The notes under the pieces were generated by a model, which was given only the letters and a program-made list of their open reading frames with translations, was not told where the DNA came from and searched no databases. The translations under genes were made by a program, and so were the position numbers. Below, piece by piece: positions 50,812 to 63,698 of a stretch of 64,000 nucleotides of DNA (positions within the stretch are counted from its first letter, which is position 1; every line of letters starts with the position of its first letter). Source of the DNA: Scortum barcoo (Eukaryota; Chordata; Actinopteri; Centrarchiformes; Terapontidae); assembly GCA_023238725.1 (NCBI GenBank), contig CM041534.1, positions 23,620,303 through 23,684,302 of the forward strand, read 5' to 3'.

Positions 50812-51351
50812 ATGGCTGACAGACTGCTCTCCCTCCAGAGCCTCAAAATGAAACCAAACACGCGTCACACACTTACAGTCGGAGTGATTAAGTTCGGACT
50901 CGTCGTAGCTTCTGTGGACGCACGAACACGGCGACTGTCAGGAAGCGACATTCATCAAGTCTCCACTCCGGCTGAGTGTGACACGCCGGCCCGGACCGTA
51001 ACACAAACTCACCTTTATTGGCACTTGAGCTTTACAGGCGAGACGGGAAAGAGACAGTGTTGTGATGTGAGAAAACAAAAGCGTCAGGTTACTCTGGGTA
51101 AAAGCCTCACGACGCGTTACTGTCACCTGCTGCCTTTTACACGTCTTCATCTCAGCCGACTGGATGCTGATTCACCTTCCTCCATCCAAAAATGTATGAA
51201 CAAATTCCACGGATCAATTTTCCTCCATCTGGTGCATCCTTGTTTACTTTCTCGTCTGTATGCACTGATTTATTGGATGCTGAAGGTTACAGCACGGAGC
51301 TCCTCCAACTCCCTGTTCAACCTACAGCTGCACCTCAGACTTTGTCAATAA
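50812..51351 (+). other. 179-codon open frame of unknown identity
   Basis: Starts at an ATG in good Kozak context (A at -3, G at +4; AAG-ATG-GCT). The translation (MADRLLSLQSLKMK, and so on) is not low complexity, and the first half is CpG-richer than its surroundings. It has no recognised domain, signal peptide or membrane segment. An intron-less frame of this length is close to what chance allows in 64 kb, so it is recorded only as a candidate. Confidence 0.15.
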
Positions 51352-51859
51352 GTGGATGATGCACAAGTGGAAAATAACCAGAATTACATTATTATCAGTT
51401 TAAATGGGTCTTAGTCTCTAAATGACATTAAGTTTTCTACATCACGTAACTCCTCTTTGATGTAAATGAATTGGTCTTCGCATGACAAGAGTCTACAAGA
51501 GGTCAAAGAGGCTGTTGTGTTAGTTCATTAAGTGCTCAGGTATTTTTAAGGTATGGCAGCCTGCACTTTCTTTCAGTCGGATTAACATTCCCGAGGCCCC
51601 CGGAGCAAAGATGAGCCGCTCGACTTCTATTAACCTCCGCCTCTCTGTGTCTTCTGTACGATATTCCTCTGCTGAAATATTACAAGGCCCCAGGTTTTGC
51701 TGGGAGGTAATCTGATTAAATACAATTAATATCAGGACCTTCCCTGGAACATAAACACAATATAAGCTGATATAATGAAGATCTTAAAGGTAGATTTTGA
51801 TATAAAGCCGTGCTTTAACGTGCTAAAGTGGGACTCACCTCGAGGTCCCTCATCACATC

Positions 51860-52030
51860 AGATGATACGGCACTACCATGGTGCATATTCCCATAATAAG
51901 CATGGCAGCAGTTAATCAAATTATCATGAATTAATCACCACACAGAGAACCTGGGGGCCCATCGGGGGTCAGGGGCCACGAGACAGCTCCCAGTTTAATA
52001 CAGCAGGTAATCCAATCTGATGTCAGTCTG
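51860..52030. promoter_or_regulatory. Candidate conserved noncoding element
   Basis: Contains GGCAGCAGTTAATCAAATTA followed by TCATGAATTAATCACC, then GGTAATCCAATCTGATG. Several paired homeodomain-type sites lie within 60 bp. Confidence 0.3.
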
Positions 52031-54949
52031 ATGATACTGTGAAAATCAGTTCATCAAAATTAGTAAGCAGATGGATTCAGGAAAATATTTCCTGTAACAA
52101 AATGATGTGGAAATGTTAATCTGAGCTAGATGCATAAGATCCATTAAAAAAAGTATATACATACTGCATGTACGGTTCCTTCCTTCAGTGAGTCGACAAT
52201 GTAAAAAGAGAAAAAAACTACTATGTCGAATCTCGCACGCAACACGGGGCTTGTTTTAACATCGTTCGTGGCACCATCTGCAATACTGATGAAGCAGCGT
52301 TCTCTAAATAGGTCATCTTAAAAGTCACAATCACATACGATACACTTTTGTCAGCAAAAGAAACCCCACGTAGCATCCACGCGTTAGCCCTGAAAACATG
52401 TTTTAAAATAGAACTGATGAGACCAAACTTTGCATGAATCCCATGGTTTTTAACACCTCCGGCTGCAGCACACTCTGCCTCTAAGAAGTCACCTACTGAC
52501 TCCAGACCGGGAAGGTTTTCGTGTCACATAAACCAGGAGTACAGTAATAATGTTAGTTAGTTCAATACTGTTGAAGGGATGGTGGAGTTTTTATCATATT
52601 CCTGTTTGAAAGTGATTCTCATTATTGCTGCAGTAATTATCTTTTCACGGAAGCCACTGTAAAGTTTTCTTTTGATTCAGTTTTGCGGTTGAAATGAGGG
52701 ATCATTGACTTGTATAGGTTATGTGTGGCTTACGGTACAAAATTATCATAAACATGCTGATTGTTCCCTTTCAGATTCAACCGTCCTCCTTAGAAAATCG
52801 CCGTTACCGTCAGCTGTTCTCAGCTCGACTAGACAGGATGCTGAATTCAACTTTGTCACATGATAATGCCTCCCCGCCTGCTCCTCAAGTCGTGTAAACG
52901 AGAGAGACACTTGACAAATAGACTTTATGAAATGAAAGCTGCTCAGACATATCTATTTTCTTCTTTTTTTAAGGACTGTTGGAGGCCAGCAGCTGCCACC
53001 AGGTGCCACATATAAAGTTATTTGGCAACAGGAAAATATTCTCAGCAAATTAAACACAGCTGACCAATATATTTTTATGTTCTTGCTGAAGCTTTAGTGA
53101 GTTTGTACGTCATGTAATGAGGGTCTCCCAGCCATGGAGAGTCATGGGTGCTGCATGTTAGTATGTGCTCTTCACTTCACTTCGTCTTATCTTTTAACAT
53201 GTTTTCCTGTTAATTAACTCAATAAGGGCTAAATGCCTGAAGCGCAGTAGAGGGGTGGGGGTTCCCTCAGTGTGTTCAGCCTGAGTGTGAAGTATGTTGC
53301 TGAGGAGCTGCATGTAAACTCAGTGCAAACACACGCGTGGACTGCAGCACTTCATCTGCACTGAGCGGTGCAAAGACGCATGCAAGTGATTTGCAAACAC
53401 CACCAACAGTGTGTCTTGAGACTGCAGGATTTCACAGCCAAAACTGCAGCAGAAAAAGGAAAGTAACAGAAAAACATGTTCCTTAAGTTTCGAGATCAGT
53501 CAGCTGTCACAAAAACAAAGCACAGCCGCAGTTTAAACACACACACATGCACATGGCTGTTGGTGCAAATAAACATGGACTAAAAAAAGAAAAACAGCAT
53601 TTAAGTAAAAAAAAATGAGGCAAAATGATTTTTGCATCCAGTCCTCTTGCCTAAATGTCCTTTGTCAGCACCTTTGAAAGCACCTTTGAAAGCACATATC
53701 ACAAAGAATGACTCATAAGTATTTTCTCATCTGTTGGCTCATTAATTGTGAGGTTACAGAAAATAAAACTGCTGGGTTAAAAGACTGTATTCATGGCTAA
53801 AAGAGACCAGTGTTGATTGTTGGTATAATACAAGATGCAGAGACAGTTCTTCGGAGGTTGGCTGGTCCAACCATCCTCTCTGATGTCGTCCCTCCGAGGA
53901 TTTAGGGGAAGATAAACACCTCACGCTACCTTCTGAGTCAGCCCGACCACAAGAGGTCGTCATCAAGAAAACATAAAAAATAGGCTAATAAATAATGTTA
54001 AATAATGTTGTTTGAACAGTACAAATTAGTGCCGAAATACAAAGCAGATGGAAAAGCTGCATGTTAAAGCATAAGAAAAAAAAAAAAAAAGTTAAAACTC
54101 CAGAGTGCATCACCCTACATTCCCCCCCACAAAAAATGAGCCTTGGTATTACATATTATTACATATTACATCACTGACATTGAGAATATAGTGTGGGATC
54201 TTGTCTGGGAATATTTTCTTTGTCAATCAGACAGTCAAATGTCGGTTTGCATTAAATCATTACGCAACTTAATAATAAATTATTGCTCATCTTTGTCAAT
54301 TCAGGCTGATTCAGTTTGTCTAAATTCAGTTTGTCAGATTTGGTAAAAGTGTAGAAACAATGACAGGAAATGACCAATAAAGCGATAAAGGAAGGAGTAT
54401 AAAGGAAGAGAAAAGGATTGTTGAGTTGCATGCCGGCACTGATGGGTTATTTTAACATATGTACACCACGCTGCTGCATTATGGCGGTGATAAACAGCAT
54501 CCTGTCTGAAAGTACCAACCAACAGACAGGAATCCAGGCGCTTCTTTCACCGCTGAGGTCTCTTTCGCATTTCATTCACAATGATAAGCTGTCATTCTTA
54601 AGTAATACTCTGACATTTTCAAATTCTGGAAAAAAAACGCTTTAAATAAGGCTTGTAAATAGACTTCTTAGGAGGCGCAGCCCAGCAAAATGTGTCAATA
54701 TCTGTAACTGTAAATGCCAGCAGATACCAATTGCTCCAACATCTGCCTAACCCCTTTCCCCCCCCCCATGTGGGCGACGTTATTGATCGTGTCTCTGAAC
54801 GCTCCCTGTCACTGCATCACATTACCCTCTGTCTTCACATTTGCCTTCTCGCCTCGTGGTTAATACCGAACGCTCGCTGAAAACTTGGGATAATGTCACA
54901 GGAAAAAAAAAGTCTCAACCATTTCATTAGCGGTTATTTGTAAGAAGAG

Positions 54950-55160
54950 TCAGTTGCCAAGAGAAATGGAGGCAAATCATTTACTTGGCCAGCAGAGCGT
55001 TAAAGTGACAGCCCCCCCGTATTAATACATAATGTGCAGTTTTTGTTCCCCTCACAACCACCAGCTATTAAATATTTGTTCTCTTATAAATGGAGTTAAG
55101 TGAAACGGCCAGCTGATCAAATTAGTACGTGCTTGTCAAATGTGCTGAAGCGATGGAGAG
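54950..55160. promoter_or_regulatory. Candidate conserved noncoding element
   Basis: Repeat-free block with CCGTATTAATACATAATG, CAGCTATTAAATATTTG and GATCAAATTAGTACGTG. It lies just upstream of the transposon fragment at 55380. Confidence 0.25.
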
Positions 55161-55379
55161 AAAGATGGCATCGGAGGTGCGTTTTAAAATGATAAAATGA
55201 AATATACGACACTCATCCAAGGTTAAAAGCCCGCAGGCTGAACGGCGATCTGTCTCCAGTCTGCTGCAGGCCAGACACATTTAGGGCTGCTGATGGGAGG
55301 GCTGACTAAACGTTTGTTTCTTATTGTTGTATGTATGATCAGTGAGCTTTGAAAGGGTGTTTGCTGGATGTCTTTAATG

Positions 55380-55760
55380 CTCAAAACGTGGAAATATGAA
55401 ACATTCAAGAAAACTACAGTCTCACCTTTATTATTAAGTAATTGCTTCTTTCCATACTTAATTTTCTATTTATATCATTTCAAGCAAAGAACATGTTATA
55501 TATGTACCAAGCTCATCAAGAGAATGCCAAGAGTGTGCGAAGCAGTAATCAGAGCAAAAGGTGGCTACTTTGAAGAACCTAGAATATAAGACATATTTTC
55601 AGTTAGTTTCACACTTTTTTGTCAATTATATAATTCCACATGTGTTAATTCATAGTTTTGATGCCTTCAGTGTGAATCTACAATTTTCATAGTCATGAAA
55701 AGAAAGGAAACTCATTGAATGAGAAGGTGTGTCCAAACTTTTGGTCTGTACTGTATATAT
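55380..55760 (+). repeat. 3' part of a widespread fish transposon, probably class uncertain
   Basis: Carries the phrases ATTCCACATGTGTTAATTCA, ATAGTTTTGATGCCTTCAGT and GAAGGTGTGTCCAAACTTTT, in the order known from a very common repeat 3' end in teleosts, then GTACTGTATATA running into a microsatellite. Just upstream, a short frame reads KRMPRVCEAVIRAKGGYFEE and ends at the TAA of 55587-55589. That looks like the C-terminus of an element-encoded protein, so the orientation is plus. Whether it is a DNA transposon or a non-LTR element was not settled. Well preserved, so a relatively recent insertion is likely. Confidence 0.65.
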
Positions 55761-55841
55761 ACATACACATACATATATACACACATATACATACATACAC
55801 ATATACATACACACACACACATATATACACACACACATATT
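55754..55841. repeat. Compound (TA)(CA) microsatellite at the transposon end
   Basis: 88 bp of mixed TATA, ACATACAC and CACACA units directly following the repeat 3' end at 55760. Compound TA/CA tails are typical for this repeat type. Confidence 0.9.
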
Positions 55842-55999
55842 TACTTGGAAGCCATTATGAAAGGATTAGTATTATGATTTGTGTACATTATTTCTGCATT
55901 ATGTCGATGGACATGAGCAGGTTAACATATTTCAGGGTTCCACGGCAGTAATGAGCTGCCGGTCCAATTAACCTCTTGTTCCATCCATTATCTGCTCTG

Positions 56000-57000
56000 T
56001 GTAATTCTCTGTCTGACCCCTTGTTGACTGATTTAACACGTTCATTTAAGAATATATAAAAACCTGTGAGCTCAAAAATGAAATAACAAAAGGTCGTAAA
56101 ACTGCGTTCCAGCACAGGCCTCCTCTTAAAGACTGGTAATAAAGCAGGAACTGCTTCGAGGACACCAGCATTGTACATATTTCAAAAGTAATTCTCAATT
56201 AAATCAAAGCAGTTAAGTCACAGTAATCCTGGAGCTTTGGGACCAGTGCTGCTTTAATATCTACTGTCGATAATACACTATAAATATGAAGCATAATCCT
56301 GGTGTCTGTTTGCTGCATACAATATATTGTTAATACCTTGTTTATGTCCTCACATCTACAACCAGATTATATGAGTTTTTTTTAAATGGAAACATTTCCA
56401 CCATCTGGCCCTGCCCCGACTGACACTTCAACGAATTAAAGAAACATTAACGATTACCGCTCTGTCCATTCTCCTTTTAAAGTCCCACTTTCATTAAGCA
56501 TCTGTTTTTCAAATCGGGGGTAGAGTTGTTGAGGAGACCTCATTAATCGATCAAACAGATAATATCCAATCAATCTGTCATAAATGTACAGTACGTTAGC
56601 ACCGAAAGTGAGGCAAGAAAATTGAACACTCTCATAAATCTGTATTTTTTTAATCAAATCTATGAACACAGCTGAAAAAAAATCTTCTAACCTGTCTCAG
56701 CAGGAGATGTTTCCAATTACCAACGATAATTATGGATGCGTTAAATTTAGGTGAGCCACCTCCAGAGGCCTCCTTTTGTACATACTGACTCACCAACGCG
56801 TACTGAGGCCTTCAAAGGAACAGAGCCATTAATAATGATATTCGTTACACTTGTTTACAGTCAAAATGTCCGCCATTGAAATACGCTCAGATGCACCTCC
56901 TGTGTGTGTCCTGTGGAAACGTTCAGAGCGGCTCAAACGTGGCAACTTTAAAGCAGAAAAAAGGGAAGAAAAAACAACACGCCATCCTCCTTTCTGCAGT
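56000..57000. other. Noncoding stretch with nothing distinctive
   Basis: AT-rich with short chance frames; leads into the CpG-rich island near 57200. No exon, repeat family or RNA gene was recognised. Confidence 0.6.
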
Positions 57001-57124
57001 CCGTCTCTCTCCTTGTGCTTCTCCAATTTCATCCCCCCCCTGCTGTCAGGATGAGTGTCGGGCTCTTTGCTCGCCCAGATGTTAGCTGGCAGGAAGAGGC
57101 TGCATGTCTGTCATCAGTCAGGAC

Positions 57125-57285
57125 AAGTGACAGCGGCGTCGGCGGCCTGTCACAGCTGCCGCTCCTCAGGTGTCGCCGTCAAGCCGCCGCGGACCGGACG
57201 ACCGCCGCGGACCAAGCGGAGACCGGAGGAGCCACTGGAGCTCGCAGCCGACAGGGAGAGCCACAACGCATGAAAAACAGTGACG
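57125..57285. promoter_or_regulatory. CpG-rich island with a 12-bp direct repeat
   Basis: About 20 CpGs in about 150 bp, the highest density in the window. The 12-mer CCGCCGCGGACC occurs twice, at 57184-57195 and 57202-57213. Open frames cross it on both strands (for example 98 codons on the plus strand at 57015-57311), but they are explained by low stop density in GC-rich DNA. It is a reasonable promoter candidate, either for tmem132e or for a neighbouring noncoding transcript; orientation unknown. Confidence 0.35.
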
Positions 57286-59221
57286 ACTTCTCATTTTTGA
57301 CTTCTTGTTGAACTCCTCCAACGCCACGCAAAATAAAGGTTGAGTTAATTTCCATGTGTAAGCAAAGACTACACATGATAAGCATCTATTTGTATGTTTT
57401 CCAACTGAACATCTTTATACAGAGTGATTTGGACATGCTGCATACCCACACACTGACGTCAGCTCAGGCCGGCTCATATAAATGTAGTATACAGTAAGCC
57501 ACCAAATGTTACAGTCCAGTCCTTCAGGGCTTTGATGAAACCATTATTATACAGGGGTTACGTCATCACTGAGAAAATGCTGTGACCCACTTTGGCTGCA
57601 AATAAATCACGGACTATCTTTGAGAGTCTTATGGAATTAAAAAAAGTGTAATTTCGGCTGACCTGCCCACAAACCCGAACACATTTCCCAACCTCGGGCT
57701 GGACAGAGTTTTTGATTTCCTTTAACGTGGGCTGAGGACGCATCAGGTTTTGTTGTACATGACGGAAACAAAACTAATTGAGTGGCTACAACATGTAATC
57801 ATTCTCCAAAAAGACTCGAGTGAATCTTTTTTTTCTGAAACAGTCAATAATTTTTTTTTTTTATTTTAGGTCATCTGGGGGATAGTTTAGCAGAAATATG
57901 TTTCCAGAAAAAATAAGGCAACAAGAGCAAGGGCAAAGTTTCCAGATTGAAGTAAAAAAAAAACAAAAAAAAAACCAACATGCCTAGAGGTGTATTTGTA
58001 CTCCCTGAAGACAATGAAAGGCACTGCACATGGATCAATGCACCGAGGAAGAGGTCAGAAGTCAAAGGCAGCTCAACAACAATGTGAGCTTTGACTTCTT
58101 TTGGCGTCATACTTCGACCTTAATACTCCACGAGATTAAGGTCTAAGGATCTTCTGTGCATTTTTATTTCCTACAACAGCAGGTAGATAATGTGAAAAAA
58201 AAAGTGAACAAAGCATCCTAAATGGAAAAAAATATGAGAGGTGGTTGTATAACACAGTTATATAAGTTATATAATACATGATCTATAAAAAAATAGCTGA
58301 TACTAGTTTCACATCAGCCTCCCACCTCCACGCTGAGAAAGTGATTTATGATTAAAGTCAAACAGAACAAAAACACGCCAGAGAGATGTCAAAGTGCAGA
58401 CATCCCCAAATACTCATGCAGTAGCTTCAAGTCGAGGCAATTTATTAATAACTCAGACAAACGTACGGGCGAAATCTGGAGTGGAGACACAACAGCGAGG
58501 CTGCTGGGTCGAAGGCACTGTAAATGTACAGTGTGTGAGGCGGAGAAACCAACAGGAGAGCGAGAGCTCGCCTTGAAAAATGACCAAAAAGCCAACTTTG
58601 AAGCAAATGAGGATGCACTGTCTGCTTTTTCCATTTTGACTCTTCTGCTTTCTTGAAATCCTACAATGGCTTTCCGTTGTTCAGTGGTTGCCGGCTCATA
58701 AAATTTCCTAAGCACACAAAAGACCTCAGAACCTTTCAATGTGGGAAGAAAAAGGACAAAAAAATATGAAATTGGCACTGAAATGTTTTCCCAAGACAGC
58801 AGGAAAAAGCAAATGAGAGATCTGAAAGCTAAGCCAGCGGTGTCAACAGTAAAAACTGTCCATACTAATTACTTCCCAGAGGGAGTTTCCATTTTATTCC
58901 CTCTCTGTTGTCAGCACAGACACAGATCCAACTGCAGGAGGAGCGTTCTGACTTCCACTCCCAGGGAACGCTCAGCATCCCATTTCCATTTTGATTTGCA
59001 GTCAAAGTATAATACCGCCCTTGTCTTCTATTTAAATGCAAAACATGACACTATTCAAAGTGTGTGTACTGTATGTATGGGGCTGCAACAGAGATGTAGT
59101 CTAATCAGGAGCAATGCAACCGCAGGGCTGCGCTGACACCCTGCTTAAAACAATACCATTATATTGATGTGTTTATTTATTGAATGTACTCAGGGTTATC
59201 ATAACTCATCGATGTCATGCC

Positions 59222-59539
59222 CACACCCCCAGCATGCTTCATCTTCACACCCATTTTCTCCCTTTTTGTTTTTTACCCCACCTTCTATTTTGTCCTCCCC
59301 CTTTTTCCTCCCTCCTTCTCTGTTCGTTGCAGCCTTCATCAGTCATGCACTCGTTGCTGTTCTTTGTCTTTCCTATCTCTTCTCACACTCCTCGCCGTCT
59401 TCGCCTCTCCTCCTTTCTATTCAGATCACTCTCCTTCATTCCAGCACCCTCCCTCCTCCTCCTCCCTCTGCATCTCTTCATGTCTTCTCTCCCTCCCTCT
59501 ATCCTTTCCTCCCTGTCCTTCCATCCCTCCCTCCTCAGA
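59222..59539. repeat. Long pyrimidine-rich tract
   Basis: About 320 bp that is overwhelmingly C and T on the plus strand, with CTCC, CCTT and TTCC runs and few purines. It generates several overlapping Ser/Pro/Leu/Phe-rich open frames on the plus strand and an Arg/Glu-rich frame on the minus strand, none of which should be read as protein. Such tracts can form triplex (H-DNA) structures. It ends in a strong splice-acceptor-like CTCCTCAG at 59532-59539. Confidence 0.9.
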
Positions 59540-60318
59540 AGCGATGGACCAAGGACGTGACGGGCTGATAGCGGTGTGATGTGCATTTACCGGGCTTCGT
59601 GCCACCCGACTCTCTTCTGTCAGACTTGTAATAAACGGCCTCTGCTCCTACTGATACATGGCTAATACCTCCAAAAAGTCAAATACATCACATTAACTAT
59701 CAAGGCACAGTACGAAGGGTAGCAGTGGTGTGTGAGCGTGTGTGGCGGGACTACTGATGTTCGGCACTGGCTGCTGTCTCAGCAGAGTGACATCTGGGTA
59801 ATGAAGTCCTGATGATCTTTCTGGAATTGAAAGCGGCCCACATCGCGTGGTTCTGCTTAATACAGACGCACACTGCCGTGACTTCCTTTGCCGAGCGGCT
59901 GACTCGCTCATGATCGCTGCTCATCTGCCTGCAGGCCTGTTAAAACTGTAGCTGTCACTTTCAGGTTAAAGAATCATCTGCTACGCAACACAAGAGAACC
60001 CGCAGAGGCTGTTTAACCCACTTCCGACCCGGCATCAGCGAACCTCCCGAGCGATTGCGTTGTCACTGCGAGTAAAAGGCAGCCAGGAGGCACTGCAGAT
60101 CTGAACGTCCCGAGCCACCTTCAAGGAGTCAGCGAATCTGGAGAAAGCTAGTTGATATTTGACCTCGGCAGCCAAACAAACACAGCCCTCCTTCAGTGGT
60201 CTTTCACAATACAAGACCTGTGATTGGTTTACATGAGCTGCTTGAGTTTTTTTCCTGCAAGTTATCACTGAAAGTCAAGACTCACATCTAACAAAGATGT
60301 TTCCAGCAAATGGAAAAC

Positions 60319-60342
60319 ATATATATATATATAATATATATA
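60319..60342. repeat. (AT)n tract
   Basis: AT-only stretch of 24 bp with one phase break. Confidence 0.9.
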
Positions 60343-62491
60343 ATACATCTGTCGGGCGTTAAAGCAGCTCTGTGATCTTTTCATGTCGTGTTGATTTTGG
60401 CGGCCCCTGTGGACAAAGGCAATAATGTTTCACATGCTTTTTAACTGAGCTTTTTAATTTATTATTTATTATCCTTATCGTACTGTTGATTGTACTGCTG
60501 TAACATGACAATTTCCCTCACAGAAACATGTGAGCCGGTGGAAGCGTTAAGAGGAACTATTAGAAACTGATAGAAACAGATAATCTGCTGTCTGCTGGTC
60601 TGGCATTAACTCCCATTAATTAATCCCACATTATACTGGCTTGAATGTAATCTGTTGTCCTTGAGAAAAACTAGTCACCAACCAGACACAAGCAAGATTA
60701 TTTCCCTGGGTGGGTGATTTTTTTAAACCTGAAACAATTCTCTTAAAACGGCTCTTTTAAAATGTTCTTCTCTTTGGCTGTCTGAGAGAACCACAGGCTC
60801 ACTTAAAATAAAATAAAAAAAAGTAATTGGCTCAGTTGTGGTAACAATACAAAATAAAGTGAACCACGCCACCTGAAAATGAATGTATTCAGAGGGGTAC
60901 ATTACAATAGGTAGAATAATTACTTTTCGCAACACTGATCAGGTGTGTAGTTCGTCAGTTGTGTCAGATTAGAGCCGCCTTTCAGCCCGAGATGTGGCAA
61001 ATGAGATAATGCTGAAAGAGGTCCTTTGTTTTTTCGAGAATGTAATAAACTGTGCTGATAGCTTTTGCCAGCCCAGATCTGCTGCGTTCATATTCAGATA
61101 TGTGACGTCCATCAGCCCCTGTTCGGATCCACCTGCCCTGCTGCTCCCCGCCCACCCTCCCTCCCCCGCTTATCATCCATGTGGATCCAAATGACATGCC
61201 TCTCTTTGAACCAGCTGCCTGTTTTCGTGCAGATGATGTATATACATTTATACGTATATATAATAAATAAAGGGTATTGGAGCGTAATTTTACTTGTCGA
61301 AGCTTTCTTAATGGTTCTGTTTTGTTTGGGTTGATCTGTCTCAGTGTGCGAGGTTATTCTGTGAGTCTGACAGGTTATTGTTTGACTTTTTTTCCCTCCA
61401 CACTCAATTTCACTTGTTTCGCCATTTCTGATGGAGTAAATCAATGCGACAGGAGCTCTCTCTCTCTCTCTCCTAGGGGGATGATTTTACACTGCCAGAG
61501 TAGAATTTTTTTTGTTCTCCTCCCAAACAAAAGAGAAGTGGTTGACAACGCAAACCAACCACACGAAATGTTGAGAATCGAACAGTGGAGGAGACGGGCA
61601 GGAGATTTCTCAGGTTGAATGTGAGCAGCAGATACTTACCTTTCCTCCCACAAATGCACAGTGGTACACACTGTCAGATATTATGTTAAAGAAGCAGCCG
61701 ACACCAGCTAAAAATAGCAAATAATCTTTCACGTGATTAGAAACATTAAAACATTTCATTTAGCTCCTCCACCTGTCACACTGCTGGGTAACCCATTCGC
61801 AACCTGTGGGTCTGCACTTGCAGGAAAACAACGCTGCTAACCAGCCTCTGGGACAGCAACAGAAGGAGGCCGCCCCCCCACCCCATGGAGACCTCTCTTA
61901 TCCTATTTGTGCTTCCTCTGCCTCCCTGCGCTCTATACACATCAGTAAAGTATATGTGCTTCCCCGAGCCAAGTGATGCAGCAGCGGCCCATCTGGCGAC
62001 CTCAAACTTAAAGGTGACTCGGGGTGACTGCGGGGCCGGGAATTAACCCTCACTAGCCTACATCCTCCTCCCGTTCAGTTCGTCGGCATCAGAAAACTAT
62101 TGTATACGAGCACTTTGCTGAGTGTTTTCCAGCTGTGACTTGAAGTAGCAAGGAGGGAAAACAAGTGCGCGGCAGCTCACTTATTTTTCAAGTGTCCCAT
62201 TTTATATTGAACATCAAACATCACATATAATAATACCAAGGTGGAGGGCCCAGGAAAATGAATTATATTGTATTATAGCTAACTCACTTCTGGGTCGAGC
62301 CGTGATGCTCTCCATAACTTAACCAGTCCAAATCCGGTGTCATACAGCATTAATGCATTCATAGATTACAAACATTATACATTAACGCAAAAAAAAAACA
62401 AAAGAAACATAGAAAATGATGTTCTGATGGCTGTAAGATACAGAATGTTTTTCAGAGCTTTAGGTTTAGTAAACTGATTTAAATTCTTCAC

Positions 62492-62507
62492 TTTTTTTTT
62501 TTTTTTT
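62492..62507. repeat. Poly(T) tract (T16)
   Basis: Pure T16 with no recognised element attached. Confidence 0.9.
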
Positions 62508-63676
62508 AAAGCCGAGGTTGGGGGATTTTAAACCCTGCAGGATGGGAAGCCGGCCGAGGTTTTCAGAGCTCTGTTGAATTGTGAGCTGCGGGGCATCGGT
62601 TATGAATGTCGTCTAGACTACCATTACTCACAATTCAATCAAACGGCACTTGATGTTTCTCCAGCCTCACTCCAATCAATCAATTTTCTATAAACGAATT
62701 ATGCTCCAGTAGGCCCTGAAGATCCTACAAATCATGTCATTGTCATTGGAAGATACATCAGCCGAGGTCCACATATAGTTCCCTCAGATATACAGACATG
62801 ACGCACATACAGAGAGTTCATGACCACAAGTGAAAGAGTCCGCTGAGAGCTGATCTCAATGCCGTATGTATATGTAATCATGTAATTTATCAAAGAATTG
62901 TTCTTAGTGGAAAACCTAATGCAGACTCATGATATATAGATAAGCTTTCTCCAAGCGTCTCTGTGAGGTGTGAATCAATCAGTCAGTGACAAAAAGGGGT
63001 TTAAGTTAAGGAGTTTAAACTTTCAGCAATTACAGCTGGTAGAAACACTGTGGCGAAGGTTGGCTTTTGCACAGAAAAAAAACAGCTCGAATCAGTGCAA
63101 AACAATTGTGCTGCAGATGATGTGTAGACAACCTCAGGGTTACTCCTGTTAGAACAGGCGGGTCTGAAAAATTGCACACAGCAGAGGTGGTTATGGAGCT
63201 GTGTGGCTTCAGCTTTTAATGTAATACGGCTATTTGTTCCTGGAAAGAGCAAGTGGAGAGAATAACATCAACGTCAGAAATTACAATGCCGTTAAACTGT
63301 ATTTTCAAACTCATTTTAACATCTACACACACACACCACTATCTGACTCCACACACTCCAACCATCTGGTGACACACTTTAACATCGGTGGTTTCCTTGT
63401 TTTCAAAGGTTGGTACTGCAGCCACAAAGGCTTCCCAAGCTTTAACAATTCATAATTAAGAAGCTTTAGTACAGTCTTTATTAAAAACAGAAGCTATGTG
63501 ACACACGTTACAGTTTAAGTGGCCTCTTGAGGCCATCGAGACAGACTGGATATCTGCAGAATAAGTCTCTAAATTTCCCGTTAAAACCCAGTTATTCAAC
63601 CATGTGATGCTCTAATTTGTCTGTCTGAATGAGCATGAGTAAAAGATGTGAAGTTTGGCGGGGTGGTAGGGAGGCT

Positions 63677-63698
63677 TGTGTGTGTGTGTGTGTGTGTG
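63677..63698. repeat. (TG)n microsatellite
   Basis: 22 bp of TG repeat, soon followed by a short tandem of TTAC at about 63710-63722. Confidence 0.9.

Noticed and set aside
53668..53695. Direct repeat of AGCACCTTTGAA (2.4 copies)
   Set aside because: Short local duplication with no sign of being part of a larger array.
58389..59136. Overlapping opposite-strand frames of 129 and 131 codons
   Set aside because: The two frames overlap antisense only at 58741-58778; neither has protein-like composition or splice support, and the plus frame opens with GTG rather than ATG.
59164..59579. Three overlapping plus-strand frames of 120-134 codons
   Set aside because: All come from the pyrimidine-rich tract, which lacks stop codons by composition.
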